Notes: a model not told the origin generated them from the sequence alone. Positions 7,994 to 17,607 are shown, counted from the stretch's first letter. The stretch: DNA of 64,000 nucleotides from Flavobacterium haoranii (GCA_003246205.1 QKBC01000021.1:42398-106397); one strand, 5' to 3'. Translations and numbers: made by a program.

Positions 7994-8857
7994 ATGGGAC
8001 AGTTTCAATTAACTCCAATTGAACGTGTAAAGAATATTTCTAAAGAAGATTTTTACAATAACTACTTTAAAAAACAAAAACCAGTAGTGATTGAAGGCCT
8101 TACCAATGATTGGCCTGCCTATGAAAAATGGAATTTAAACTATATCAAAGAAATTGCAGGTGATAAAATTGTGCCTTTATATGATGACCGGCCTGTTTCT
8201 CACGAAGATGGTTTTAATGAAGCTCACGCTAAAATGAAAATGAGCGATTACATCGACTTATTACAATCAAAACCTACAGATTATCGCATTTTTTTGTACA
8301 ACCTGATGAAAGAAGTCCCGCAGCTTCAAAATGACTTTAAATGGCCTGATATTGGATTACGATTAGTCAAACAACTTCCGATGTTGTTCTTCGGCGGCGA
8401 AAACTCTAAAGTTTTCATGCACTTTGATATTGATTATTCCAACATTCTGCATTTTCATTTTCACGGTAAAAAACAATGTATTTTATTCGACCCGAAACAA
8501 ACACCTTACATGTATAAAATTCCTCATTCTTTAATTTCAAGAGAAGATATTGACTTTGACAATCCGGATTTTGAAAAATTTCCGGCACTTCAAAAGGCAA
8601 ACGGATTAATCTGTGAGCTTAATCATGGAGATGTTTTATTCATGCCGGAAGGATTTTGGCATTATATGAAGTATCTTACTCCGGGGTTTTCTATGAGTTT
8701 ACGGGCATTCCCTAGTAAACCAAGTAACTTATTAAAGGCCGCCTATAATGTTTTTATCATGCGTCATTATGACAGTTTTATGCGCAAAAGAAAAGGACAA
8801 GCCTGGATTGATTATAAAAATGAGAAAGCAATAGCTGATACTCATAAAAACATATAA
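7994..8857 (+). CDS. Cupin-like / JmjC-domain protein (putative 2-oxoglutarate oxygenase)
   Basis: This 287-residue protein resembles the cupin_8/JmjC-like family (factor-inhibiting-HIF type). An N-terminal segment (FKKQKPVVIEGLTNDWPAY) is the usual lead-in of that family. The core shows MHFDIDYSNILHFHFHGKK with an HxD metal pair, then LFDPKQ, and later DVLFMPEGFWHY with the third histidine of the facial triad. Known relatives hydroxylate protein or RNA side chains using Fe(II) and 2-oxoglutarate, but the substrate cannot be inferred here. It is a single gene with its own promoter and a shared convergent terminator. Confidence 0.82.
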   Translation: MGQFQLTPIERVKNISKEDFYNNYFKKQKPVVIEGLTNDWPAYEKWNLNYIKEIAGDKIVPLYDDRPVSHEDGFNEAHAKMKMSDYIDLLQSKPTDYRIFLYNLMKEVPQLQNDFKWPDIGLRLVKQLPMLFFGGENSKVFMHFDIDYSNILHFHFHGKKQCILFDPKQTPYMYKIPHSLISREDIDFDNPDFEKFPALQKANGLICELNHGDVLFMPEGFWHYMKYLTPGFSMSLRAFPSKPSNLLKAAYNVFIMRHYDSFMRKRKGQAWIDYKNEKAIADTHKNI

Positions 8858-8888
8858 AAAAAGCGACATAAAATTGTCGCTTTTTTTT
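8856..8888. terminator. Bidirectional terminator between the cupin-like gene and the M20 dipeptidase
   Basis: GCGACA (8863-8868) pairs with TGTCGC (8875-8880) around TAAAAT, with an A run before and a T run after. It overlaps the stop codon of the minus-strand dipeptidase. Confidence 0.85.
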
Positions 8889-10278
8889 ATTTTGTACTCA
8901 ATTCTGCAAAATATTTATAGAACAACGGAATAGTTTCAATTCCTTTCAAATAATTGAAAACTCCAAAATGTTCATTCGGCGAATGAATAGCATCACTATC
9001 CAAACCAAACCCCATCATAATCGTTTTACTTTTCAGTTCTTTTTCAAACAGAGCAACAATTGGAATACTACCACCTGAACGAACCGGTATTGGCACAATT
9101 CCAAAAGAATCTGTATATGCTTTTGAAGCTGCCTGATAACCGATTGAATCTATGGGCGTAACATATCCTTGACCTCCGTGATGTGGTGTAACCTTAACTT
9201 TAACAGCTTTTGGAGCAATACTTTCAAAATGCTTGGTAAACAACTCCGTGATTTCTTCCCAATCTTGATTAGGTACTAAACGCATCGAAATTTTAGCATA
9301 AGCTTTACTCGGAATTACGGTTTTAGCTCCTTCACCTGTATAACCACCCCAAATTCCGTTAACATCTAAAGTTGGACGAATAGAATTTCTTTCGTTTGTA
9401 ACATACCCTGTTTCCCCATAAACATCTTCGATAGCTAATGCTCGTTTATAATTTTCTAAAGAAAACGGAGCTTTAGCCATTTCGGCTCTTTCTTCTGCTG
9501 AAAGTTCCTCTACTTTATCATAAAATCCGGGAATAGTAATATGATTATTTTCATCATGTAGCGAAGCAATCATTTTTGCTAAAATATTAATCGGATTGGC
9601 AACTGCTCCACCATACAAACCGGAATGCAGATCTCTATTAGGTCCGGTTACTTCTACTTCTACATAACTTAAACCTCTTAAACCGGTAGTTATTGAGGGC
9701 TGGGTATTAGAAATCATTCCTGTATCAGAGATTAAAATAACGTCATTCGCTAATTTTTCCTGATTTTGTTCCACAAACCAACCCAAGCTTTTAGAGCCTA
9801 CTTCCTCTTCTCCTTCAATCATAAACTTAACATTACATGGAAGAGTATTGTTTTTCATCATGTATTCGAAAGCTTTAACGTGCATATACATTTGCCCTTT
9901 ATCATCACAAGCTCCTCTGGCAAATATAGCTCCTTCAGGATGGATCTCGGTAGCTTTTATAACCGGTTCGAAAGGAGGAGAAGTCCACAAATCTACCGGA
10001 TCAGGTGGTTGTACATCATAATGACCATACACTAAAACTGTTGGTAAATCTTTATCAACAATTTTTTCTCCGTAAACGATAGGATAACCCGGAGTTTCAC
10101 ACAACTCTACCGTACCACATCCGGCTTCTTCTAATCTTCTTTTCACTTCTTCAGCTGTAGTCATTACATCATGTGCATAGGCACTATCAGCACTAACCGA
10201 AGGTATTTTCAATAAATCAATTAATTCATTTAAAAAACGTTCTTTGTTTTCCTGAACGTACTGCTTTATATTTTCCAT
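8887..10278 (-). CDS. M20 family dipeptidase
   Basis: This 463-residue zinc dipeptidase belongs to the M20 family (ArgE/DapE/CNDP-like). Motifs are VLVYGHYDVQPPDP with the first zinc His and catalytic Asp, GACDDKGQMYMHVKAFE with the bridging Asp, EGEEEVGSKS with the catalytic Glu pair, and SDTGMIS. Near the C-terminus DAIHSPNEHFG carries the last zinc-binding His. The central dimerisation insert (DLHSGLYGGAVANP) is present. There is no signal peptide, so it is likely cytoplasmic and acts in peptide recycling. It is a stand-alone gene. Confidence 0.92.
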   Translation of the reverse strand: MENIKQYVQENKERFLNELIDLLKIPSVSADSAYAHDVMTTAEEVKRRLEEAGCGTVELCETPGYPIVYGEKIVDKDLPTVLVYGHYDVQPPDPVDLWTSPPFEPVIKATEIHPEGAIFARGACDDKGQMYMHVKAFEYMMKNNTLPCNVKFMIEGEEEVGSKSLGWFVEQNQEKLANDVILISDTGMISNTQPSITTGLRGLSYVEVEVTGPNRDLHSGLYGGAVANPINILAKMIASLHDENNHITIPGFYDKVEELSAEERAEMAKAPFSLENYKRALAIEDVYGETGYVTNERNSIRPTLDVNGIWGGYTGEGAKTVIPSKAYAKISMRLVPNQDWEEITELFTKHFESIAPKAVKVKVTPHHGGQGYVTPIDSIGYQAASKAYTDSFGIVPIPVRSGGSIPIVALFEKELKSKTIMMGFGLDSDAIHSPNEHFGVFNYLKGIETIPLFYKYFAELSTK

Positions 10279-10393
10279 TCTTCTATTTTGAATATTTTCA
10301 AAAATACAAAATTGTTTTAATAGTAAATTCTTAAAAATTGTTATAAAAACAAGGATTATTATTTACAAAACTCAAAAACAACTTTTTAGTAAA

Positions 10394-10420
10394 TAAAAAA
10401 AGCGACAGAAATCTGTCGCT
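10394..10420 (-). terminator. Terminator of the large T9SS gene
   Basis: AGCGACAG (10401-10408) pairs with CTGTCGCT (10413-10420) around a 4-nt loop. On the minus strand it runs into a T-rich tract. It lies 24 nt past the stop at 10444. Confidence 0.85.
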
Positions 10421-10443
10421 TTTTAATGAATTTATTACTGTAA

Positions 10444-13400
10444 TTAGAAAATCACTTTTCTAACTATTCTTTCATTATTTTCTAATATAACTTCTACAAT
10501 CAAAGCTTGGTTTGACTTACTAATGCCATCTACCTGCAATGTTTGAGTATTTACTTGTTTATTGAATAATAACTGACCTAATACATTATGAATTGTGACT
10601 TGTTTTATTACATTAACATTTGAATTAATTGTTAAGCTTTCTGCTGAAGCTATCGTAATGTCATTTTCATTACCTGCAAACTCATCAGCACTCAAAGTAT
10701 TCGTAGTATAACGTAAAACGAATCTAGTATTATTTTCGCCTGTTGCTGCATAGAAGCTATACGGCGCCTGACGTAAATCATGGATAACATTCAATTCTGT
10801 ATCTTCAAGGTAAATGTCTTGACTACCTGTAAAAAGACCATCTACTGCAGCAATTGCTATACTATAAGTTCCATTAGCCGGTGCATAATATCCCATTTGC
10901 ACTTTATCTTTAGCATCAAAAGGAACTCTTCTACCTTGAATAGTCATTTTGTCTTCATCAATAATAGAATACAATCTCATACTTGTTTTCACAGCTGTAA
11001 CTGCATCATACATTCTATCTTTTGCTTCAGTAGCACCTGAAATATATCCTACTAATGTTCTATCAGAAACATTATTGGAATTTATAATATCCAACCATAT
11101 TCTATTCTTCTCAACTCCTGTCTGAACATAATTTCCAGATGGATTAGCCTGACGATAGAACTGACTATTGTCGTACGCTTTACTTCTTAAAGCATTATTA
11201 AATGTTACTGTTCCCGATGTTGTAGAACCATCAATCATATTTACTAAGAATGATTGTCCTCCTCCGATATATCCATTAAAACCAGCCGGCCCACTTACTG
11301 TACCACTTCCGTTATATGTAATATAATCAGTTGGAGTATAATTAGCTATAAATGTACCATAGAACGGATTACTAATAGCTGTTGAAGGAGACGTTGAATG
11401 TGTCCAGATACGAACAGCTCCCTCAATATTTGTATTTGCCAATAAGAAATCTTCTGCACTAATAGCTGATGGATAAGGATTACCAACTAAGTTCCAGTTA
11501 TCATCAAAACGAGTAATTGTTGTTCCGTTGATTCCCGCATAATCAGCTCCTTGATAAGTTCCTCTTTGAATTGTCGGCGTAATAACCCCATTTCGGGCAA
11601 CACCTGTAAAAGTTCTACTAAACACATCTCGCATAATATAACCTACCCCAGCTGCCATTGAAGCTCCGCTTGCTGCTACCCAATTTCCTTCACCTCCGTT
11701 TGTATTAGCAACCGTAGTGGCCCATGTATATACATAACCGGAAGGAGCATTAGCACCATCAACAGGAGAAGACCAGTAAACATAGTCAAAAGTATTACCT
11801 GTTGTAATTCTCTCATAAGAAATGTTACCTGTATTTACTCCGGCATCATTTATTTGTACTAAAGACCCATTATTATGTACCGTTAAATTACCATTAACTG
11901 TTAAGTTATTTTCGATCAAGACATAATCAGCTGCCTGAATATCTAGAGTAAAACCTGCATTTACTACCAAACTACAACATTCAAAACTTCCGTTTGCAGT
12001 TGTATCATAATTACCATTAATAGCTGCTACAGTAGATAACGTAGGTGTTCCATTTGACCAAGTTGTTCCATTCCATACAGTTGCTGCACTGCCTAATCCG
12101 ATTGAAACAGCATTTGACGCTACAAAACAAGTAGCTGTATCTTCCATTACCTGACAATAATATTGGTAGCCATCTAAACCTGAGATATCTGATATTGTTA
12201 AATCACTTGTTGTAGTTCCGGAATAAACGCCTCCGTCTGCTAAACTTGTCCAATTTGAATCACCAGGTGCACTAACAAACCATTGATACATTAATCCTGC
12301 ACCGCCAGCTACAGCTTCAGTTCCTGTAACAGAAATCACAACGCTGTTTGTTGAACAATCGTAAGTATAATTCGGAACACTAGTTAAAGGAGGTGTTTTA
12401 ATCCCTTCATAAGTATTGATCAAAGAATAATCATCACTACAAGCGTTAAAGTCTATTATAGTCCAATCATTAGGATCAAAAGCAGTTGTCGGAAGCGGTG
12501 TAGCATCCGGATTACGTTTAAAATCATAACCGGCTGAACCCAAACCTAAAGCATTAATCCAGCTAGAACCATCACAATATCCCCAAGTGTCAATTACAGT
12601 TCCTAATTTTGCTAAATGAATACAATCATTGTTATTTACCCCGCTTGATACATCATTTTGGTCAGCCAAACTACCATCCCCACCAGGAACAGCGCACTGA
12701 GTTCCTGCACTAGTTGCCAAAACAAAAGTAGCACCATTTGCTAAAGTACCTGTTAAAGGAATATCATCCCCTGTTGCAGAACCATTATTTCTGATATAAA
12801 CCTCATAATTTGTCATATCTACAGTTGCTCCAGTAGCATTGTAAATCTGAATATAAGACAATGAACCAGTAGAAGCATCTGTAACTTCAGAAATAAACAA
12901 TTCTGATATTCCTGTTCCCGAAGGTTCACAAGACGATTTATCAGAAACAATTACCACAAAGTTAGAATAAGAATAATCACAACTTGCATCATAAATTACA
13001 ACATCTCCGGTTGTAGCATTTGCCGGAACTGTAGCTTGAATTTGCGAATCTGAAATTATTGTAAAACTTGAAGCTAATGCTCCAAAATGCACGTCTGTAG
13101 CTGTTAAAAAACCCGAACCATTAATAGTAACTATCGTTCCGACAGGTCCTGTTGTTGGTGAAATAGAGCTTACTGAAGTTGTTGGTGTACACGTAACAGC
13201 TTCTCCTGTAATATTAAAAGTATATGGATTTTCATTTGCATCATTATTATCAACCGAAATGGTAGCATTACTCACTCCTAAAGCAGAAGGATTATAAGTT
13301 ACCTCAAAAGTTGTTGATCCTCCACCCGGAACTGAACCAGCTGCCGCTAATGAAATATAAAAATCTCCTGCATCTGCCCCTGTTATAGTAATCCCTGATA

Positions 13401-14970
13401 TTGTTAAAGGATCTGTACCTGAATTATAAATAGTAAACGTATGTGATACATCTACACCCACAAATGTTGACCCAAAATCAGTATCATCTGCAGTGGCTGG
13501 TGTTGTATCTCCATCTACAATTGAAATACCATTCCCCTGAATATCAATTTCTACATCAGCAGGAGGTCCACAAAAAACATTTACATCGTCTAAATACCAT
13601 GTATTAAAAGAAGAGTTAAATCTAAAGATAACCCCTGTATAACTTGACAGGTTAACCCCTCCAACATTTGTTAAGTCAACCGTTTCAGTATTTCCTGCAT
13701 CTGTTACGGTAAAAGAGTAAAGTGCAACCCAAGTTGCTCCTCCATCTAAACTATAATCAACAGTTGCTGTTTGTCCATTACCTCCGCTACTAGCATCTTG
13801 GAAAAATTGTAATTGAGATGGGTTATCAACTGAAGGCGAAATAAGGTTATCACCAGTTCCCATTGCTCTACACGGAGCAGAAGCTCCAAAATGTCCACTA
13901 ACAGAATCAGAACTTGAACCATTATCTGTCCAACCTGCAGTAGAACTAAAATCCTCACTGAAACATGGACCGGTAGTAACTGTAATCACTAAAGTTTGCG
14001 TATCTGTTCCGTTTACATTTGTTGCCGAAATCGTTACATTAAACACACCTGTTACACCTGGTGTTCCTGTTATTTGCCCAGTAGCTGTATTAATAGACAA
14101 ACCTGCCGGCAAACCAGTTGCATTATAACTAGTTGGTGTATTGGTAGCAATAATATCATACGTAAAGGCTACACCTGTTGTCCCTGAAGCCGTTAACGAA
14201 CTTGTAATTACCGGTGGAGCCGTTGAAAGCCACTCAGCATATAATATTGTATTAATTGTTATAGAAAAAGTATCTCCTCCATTATAATGGATACCACTAC
14301 CGTCATTTGCTGTATTCCAACCGTTAAAAGTAAACCCTGTTTGTGTTAAACTTCCTGTGTTTCCTAAAACGGTAACTGTATCTCCCGAATTATATGTATT
14401 ACTATCTGTAGGAACAGTTCCCCCATCATTTCCATTACCGTCATAAGTCACCGTAAAAGTTGATGAAAGAAAAGCACTGATTACAATGTTTTTTATTCTA
14501 ACCCCTTTATTCCCTGCAATAGCATCATAAAATCTAAATTGTACATTTGAAGAAGCTATAGGTCCAGAAAAAGTTACACTTGTTGAAATAAACGTACTAC
14601 TTGTCGGCGTTCCTCCTGAAGTTTGTGTAGAAACCCAAGTACTTCCACCATCCAAAGACATATCTACACTTAAAGGACTATTAGTTCCACTACCATAGGT
14701 TGCGATATCAAAAGTAATCACTACTGATGTAGCACCGTTTATTGAAGTATATAGATCTGACAAGAGATAGTCATAAATCCCTCCGGTTGTTGACTCTACA
14801 AGATAATAACCTCCTCCTGCTGTTTGACTTATTGGATTCCCAGTATTGTTTTGACCTGTCCAACTTGCAGGTATAGTTCCACCAGCACCAGTAGCCGTAT
14901 TATCAATAACTGTTTGCCCCAAAGAAACAGCTGAAAAAAATAGTGTTAAGAGTAGTAATTTTAATTTCAT
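10444..14970 (-). CDS. Large multidomain T9SS-exported surface protein
   Basis: This 1508-residue secreted mosaic protein has a signal peptide at 1-19 (KLKLLLLTLFFSAVSLGQ). The visible modules are: a jelly-roll-like region (20-168); an InlB/Flg_new-type beta repeat (172-247, GFTFNGWNT...ILYAEW); a cadherin-like He_PIG module (252-332, LPAGLSINTATGQITGTPG); a second beta-sandwich (335-467); a choice-of-anchor D module (470-591); an IPT/TIG module (598-674, ISPTTGPVGTIVTINGSGF); and a lamin-tail-like domain (from 688). A long C-terminal region carries YWSSPVDG and NLVGNPYPSAISAEDF, as in proteins with T9SS sorting signal type C, and ends in NERIVRKVIF. It is probably an adhesin or carbohydrate-binding surface protein. 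No enzyme motif was seen. Confidence 0.88.
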   Translation of the reverse strand: MKLKLLLLTLFFSAVSLGQTVIDNTATGAGGTIPASWTGQNNTGNPISQTAGGGYYLVESTTGGIYDYLLSDLYTSINGATSVVITFDIATYGSGTNSPLSVDMSLDGGSTWVSTQTSGGTPTSSTFISTSVTFSGPIASSNVQFRFYDAIAGNKGVRIKNIVISAFLSSTFTVTYDGNGNDGGTVPTDSNTYNSGDTVTVLGNTGSLTQTGFTFNGWNTANDGSGIHYNGGDTFSITINTILYAEWLSTAPPVITSSLTASGTTGVAFTYDIIATNTPTSYNATGLPAGLSINTATGQITGTPGVTGVFNVTISATNVNGTDTQTLVITVTTGPCFSEDFSSTAGWTDNGSSSDSVSGHFGASAPCRAMGTGDNLISPSVDNPSQLQFFQDASSGGNGQTATVDYSLDGGATWVALYSFTVTDAGNTETVDLTNVGGVNLSSYTGVIFRFNSSFNTWYLDDVNVFCGPPADVEIDIQGNGISIVDGDTTPATADDTDFGSTFVGVDVSHTFTIYNSGTDPLTISGITITGADAGDFYISLAAAGSVPGGGSTTFEVTYNPSALGVSNATISVDNNDANENPYTFNITGEAVTCTPTTSVSSISPTTGPVGTIVTINGSGFLTATDVHFGALASSFTIISDSQIQATVPANATTGDVVIYDASCDYSYSNFVVIVSDKSSCEPSGTGISELFISEVTDASTGSLSYIQIYNATGATVDMTNYEVYIRNNGSATGDDIPLTGTLANGATFVLATSAGTQCAVPGGDGSLADQNDVSSGVNNNDCIHLAKLGTVIDTWGYCDGSSWINALGLGSAGYDFKRNPDATPLPTTAFDPNDWTIIDFNACSDDYSLINTYEGIKTPPLTSVPNYTYDCSTNSVVISVTGTEAVAGGAGLMYQWFVSAPGDSNWTSLADGGVYSGTTTSDLTISDISGLDGYQYYCQVMEDTATCFVASNAVSIGLGSAATVWNGTTWSNGTPTLSTVAAINGNYDTTANGSFECCSLVVNAGFTLDIQAADYVLIENNLTVNGNLTVHNNGSLVQINDAGVNTGNISYERITTGNTFDYVYWSSPVDGANAPSGYVYTWATTVANTNGGEGNWVAASGASMAAGVGYIMRDVFSRTFTGVARNGVITPTIQRGTYQGADYAGINGTTITRFDDNWNLVGNPYPSAISAEDFLLANTNIEGAVRIWTHSTSPSTAISNPFYGTFIANYTPTDYITYNGSGTVSGPAGFNGYIGGGQSFLVNMIDGSTTSGTVTFNNALRSKAYDNSQFYRQANPSGNYVQTGVEKNRIWLDIINSNNVSDRTLVGYISGATEAKDRMYDAVTAVKTSMRLYSIIDEDKMTIQGRRVPFDAKDKVQMGYYAPANGTYSIAIAAVDGLFTGSQDIYLEDTELNVIHDLRQAPYSFYAATGENNTRFVLRYTTNTLSADEFAGNENDITIASAESLTINSNVNVIKQVTIHNVLGQLLFNKQVNTQTLQVDGISKSNQALIVEVILENNERIVRKVIF

Positions 14971-15023
14971 ATTTTTTTACTAATTTGGATTAATAAAATT
15001 AGTTTTGCCATCAGAAAAGCGGG

Positions 15024-15031
15024 CAAATTTA
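15024..15031 (-). promoter_or_regulatory. Promoter -7 element of the large T9SS gene
   Basis: TAAATTTG on the minus strand fits TAnnTTTG and lies 53 nt before the ATG at 14970. A -33 box is not clear. Confidence 0.5.
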
Positions 15032-15093
15032 TACAAAAATATTTGAGAATCAGTCTTTTTGTTAAAAAAAGGTTTTAATAAATTGTTAAGAAA

Positions 15094-15576
15094 TTGAGTT
15101 CAGAATCCCAAAAAACACTCTCTATAGCTGAAATTACAGCCAAAATGGAATATTATTGTTCCTATCAAGATCGCTGTTATAAAGAAATCTATGAAAAACT
15201 AAAATCTTTTCATTTAATCCCGGAAGCTAAAGAGCACATTTTACTCCATTTAATGGAAAACAACTTTGTTAATGAAGAACGTTTTGCTAAAAGTTTTGTT
15301 CGGGGAAAACATCGCTATAAATATTGGGGGAAAATCCGTATCACTAACGAATTAAAATTCAGAAATATTACTTCTCGACTAATACAGGATGCTTTAGCGG
15401 AAATTCCTGAAGGAGAATATTTAGATAATTTTCACCTACTGGCCGAGAAACACTGGTCTGGTTTAAAAGAACAAAAAGGACCCAAAAAAAGTAAAAAGTT
15501 TGTAGATTTTTTACTTCGAAAAGGTTATGAATCTCATTTAATTTTTGAAAAACTAAACGAGTTGAATGGAAACTAG
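15094..15576 (+). CDS. recX: Regulatory protein RecX
   Basis: RecX is a small three-helix-repeat protein that caps or modulates RecA filaments. The 160 residues contain the Bacteroidota-type signature MEYYCSYQDRCYKEI, then HLMENNFVNEERFAKSFVRGK and KYWGKIRITNELKFRNI, matching the RecX repeats. The frame starts at TTG 15094; the next Met (in EITAKMEYY) would remove part of the first repeat, so TTG is preferred. recA is not in the window. Its stop TAG overlaps the stop of a small convergent reading frame through the palindrome CTAG. Confidence 0.87.
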   Translation: MSSESQKTLSIAEITAKMEYYCSYQDRCYKEIYEKLKSFHLIPEAKEHILLHLMENNFVNEERFAKSFVRGKHRYKYWGKIRITNELKFRNITSRLIQDALAEIPEGEYLDNFHLLAEKHWSGLKEQKGPKKSKKFVDFLLRKGYESHLIFEKLNELNGN

Positions 15577-15707
15577 AACAAATTGAAAATAGAAAATTTA
15601 GTTTTTCTTTTTTTCTTGTTTTTCTGTAACTTTTTTTGCTCTTCTTTGTTTTGTACCGGATTCATTCCCACGTTTAAAACTTCTTTCAGATGTTGATTAA
15701 TTTCCAT
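15573..15707 (-). CDS. Small basic hypothetical protein (44 residues)
   Basis: An ATG-initiated frame of 44 codons encodes MEINQHLKEVLNVGMNPVQ, then a lysine-rich tract (EEQKKLQKNKKKRK) and a hydrophobic end FSIFNLF. It has a good promoter -7 element 14 nt upstream of its ATG, and its stop overlaps the recX stop (CTAG at 15573-15576). The strong basic tract suggests nucleic-acid or membrane contact, but this is inference. I do not recognise a family. It could be a real small gene or the 3' side of an antisense transcript to recX. Confidence 0.45.
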   Translation of the reverse strand: MEINQHLKEVLNVGMNPVQNKEEQKKLQKNKKKRKTKFSIFNLF

Positions 15708-15721
15708 AATTTATTTTTTTG

Positions 15722-15729
15722 CAAAATTA
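15722..15729 (-). promoter_or_regulatory. Promoter -7 element of the 44-residue gene
   Basis: TAATTTTG on the minus strand fits TAnnTTTG and ends 14 nt before the ATG at 15707, giving a short leader. Confidence 0.45.
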
Positions 15730-15807
15730 TCATTCCCTCATTAAGGTTGCATTTATTCAAAATAAAGTAATCGTTAAATCTAAAATACAGATAAAAACTT
15801 ATTGCCT

Positions 15808-15815
15808 TATCTTTG
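15808..15815 (+). promoter_or_regulatory. Promoter -7 element of thiL
   Basis: TATCTTTG fits TAnnTTTG and lies 16 nt before ATG 15832. It overlaps an earlier in-frame TTG (15802), which excludes that longer start. Confidence 0.6.
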
Positions 15816-15831
15816 CACAAAAATTAAGAAC

Positions 15832-16881
15832 ATGCTGGAAGATAAAAACCAACATAAAACCGATATTGAATCTCTGGGTGAATTCGGACTTATTGATTAT
15901 TTGACTAAAAATATCGAGATTTCTCAAGAATCTACCTTAAAAGGCATTGGAGATGATGCTGCTGTTTTAGATTTTGCAGCTAAAAAAGCAGTTATTTCTA
16001 CTGACCTGTTAGTGGAAGGCGTTCATTTTGATCTGGCTTATATGCCTTTAAAACATTTAGGATACAAAGCTGTAGTAGCTAATGTATCTGATATTTGCGC
16101 TATGAATGCCACACCTACTCAAATCACGGTTTCATTAGCACTTTCAAATCGGTTTCCTTTAGAAGCTGTTGCAGAACTATATGAAGGAATTAAACTGGCT
16201 GCTAAAGTTTACAACGTTGATATCATCGGAGGAGATACCACCTCTTCACAAAAAGGACTAATTATCAGCATCACGGCTATTGGCGAAGCTAAATTAGACG
16301 ATATTGTATACCGTAACGGCGCTCAACCAAATGATTTATTAGTTGTTACCGGCGATGTAGGAGCTGCTTACATGGGCTTACAGGTTTTAGAACGCGAAAA
16401 ACAGGTTTTTTTGGTTAACCCAAACAATCAACCGGACTTAGAGGCTTACACTTATCTGATAGAACGTCAGCTTAAACCCGAAGCCAGAAAAGATATAAAA
16501 GAAGTTTTAGAAAAGCTTGAGGTAAAGCCTACGGCAATGATTGATATTTCAGACGGATTGTCTTCTGAAATTTTGCATTTGTGCAAACAAAGCGGAGTTG
16601 GCTGTAATTTATTTGAAGAAAAAATTCCCGGTGATCCACAATTGATTAATGTTTGCGAAGAGTTTAACCTAGACATTACGACTATCGCTTTAAACGGTGG
16701 CGAGGATTACGAATTGTTGTTTACCATAAAAATGGAAGATTTCGATAAAATTAAACACAATCCAAATTTTACTGTTATCGGCCATATAACAGAAGAAAAA
16801 GAAGGCGTGCATCTTATTACACGTGCCAATACTAAAATTGCTTTGAAAGCCAGAGGCTGGAATGCTTTAAAAGAAGAATAA
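15832..16881 (+). CDS. thiL: Thiamine-monophosphate kinase
   Basis: ThiL phosphorylates thiamine monophosphate to the cofactor thiamine pyrophosphate. The 349-residue protein has the AIR-synthase/ThiL fold signatures: GIGDDAAVLDF near the N-terminus (metal/ATP Asp pair), STDLLVEGVHFDLAYM, NVSDICAMNATPTQI, IIGGDTTSS, VTGDVG, AMIDISDGLSSEI and NGGEDYELLFTI. The start at ATG 15832 (MLEDKNQHKTD) follows the promoter box. There is no sign of a TPP riboswitch in the short leader. The gene ends exactly where the convergent response-regulator gene ends, with no spacer. Confidence 0.95.
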   Translation: MLEDKNQHKTDIESLGEFGLIDYLTKNIEISQESTLKGIGDDAAVLDFAAKKAVISTDLLVEGVHFDLAYMPLKHLGYKAVVANVSDICAMNATPTQITVSLALSNRFPLEAVAELYEGIKLAAKVYNVDIIGGDTTSSQKGLIISITAIGEAKLDDIVYRNGAQPNDLLVVTGDVGAAYMGLQVLEREKQVFLVNPNNQPDLEAYTYLIERQLKPEARKDIKEVLEKLEVKPTAMIDISDGLSSEILHLCKQSGVGCNLFEEKIPGDPQLINVCEEFNLDITTIALNGGEDYELLFTIKMEDFDKIKHNPNFTVIGHITEEKEGVHLITRANTKIALKARGWNALKEE

Positions 16882-17607
16882 TTACTCTAAAGAATTATTA
16901 TTTATATACTCTAAGAATTGCGGTTTGTATTGTTCTGAAACCGTAATTCTTTGTTTATTAATCACAATCTGACCCCGTTCTATAACCTCAACATTGGGCA
17001 AAGAAACTATAAACGAACGATGGACTCTCATAAATTTATCGGAAGGCAGTACTTCTTCCAAACTTTTCAGGCTCATAAGCGTTAAAATCGGTTTCGGATT
17101 GTCTTTCAACCAAATTTTCACATAATCTTTCAAGCCTTCAATATAAAGGATTTCATCAAATGGAATTTTTAATTGTTTGTATTCTGATTTTACATAAAAA
17201 AAAGAATTTTCTTTTATATTTTCTTTTCTCTTTTTCCAAAGAGCAAACCATTCTTTTGCTTTGTTAGCTGCTATGAGAAATTCTGTATAATTGAATGGTT
17301 TCAATAAATAATCTAAAGCTTCTGCTTTAAATCCATCTATTGCATATTGATTAAAAGCTGTGGTAAAAATGATTCGGGTCGATTTCGGAACTATTTTAGC
17401 AAATTCTAATCCGGTCATATCGGGCATTTGAATATCTAAGAAAATGACGTCTATATTCTCTTTCTCAATATAGGCTACAGCTTCTACTGCGCTACTGCAC
17501 TTCCCAATTAATTGTAAAAAAGGTGTCTTTAAAACATATCGTTCTACTAAATCCAGTGCCATGGGTTCATCATCTACAATCAAACAGGTTAATTTGTCTT
17601 CTTCCAT
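16882..17607 (-). CDS. LytTR-family response regulator
   Basis: This 241-residue regulator has an N-terminal receiver domain and a C-terminal LytTR DNA-binding domain. The receiver has the acidic pair IVDDEPMA, the phospho-acceptor Asp in VIFLDIQMPDMTG, and the conserved Lys in YLLKPF. The LytTR part runs from about 135, with FFYVKSEYKQLKIPF, EILYIEGLKDYVKIW and FMRVHRSFIVSL. It sits 35 nt downstream of a LytS/YehU-type histidine kinase and at the end of a MacAB-type efflux operon, so it probably controls that export system or responds to envelope stress. It converges on thiL with zero spacing and no visible terminator. Confidence 0.93.
   Translation of the reverse strand: MEEDKLTCLIVDDEPMALDLVERYVLKTPFLQLIGKCSSAVEAVAYIEKENIDVIFLDIQMPDMTGLEFAKIVPKSTRIIFTTAFNQYAIDGFKAEALDYLLKPFNYTEFLIAANKAKEWFALWKKRKENIKENSFFYVKSEYKQLKIPFDEILYIEGLKDYVKIWLKDNPKPILTLMSLKSLEEVLPSDKFMRVHRSFIVSLPNVEVIERGQIVINKQRITVSEQYKPQFLEYINNNSLE

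Noticed and set aside
15802..15831. TTG start of thiL at 15802
   Set aside because: It overlaps the TATCTTTG promoter box; ATG 15832 follows it directly.
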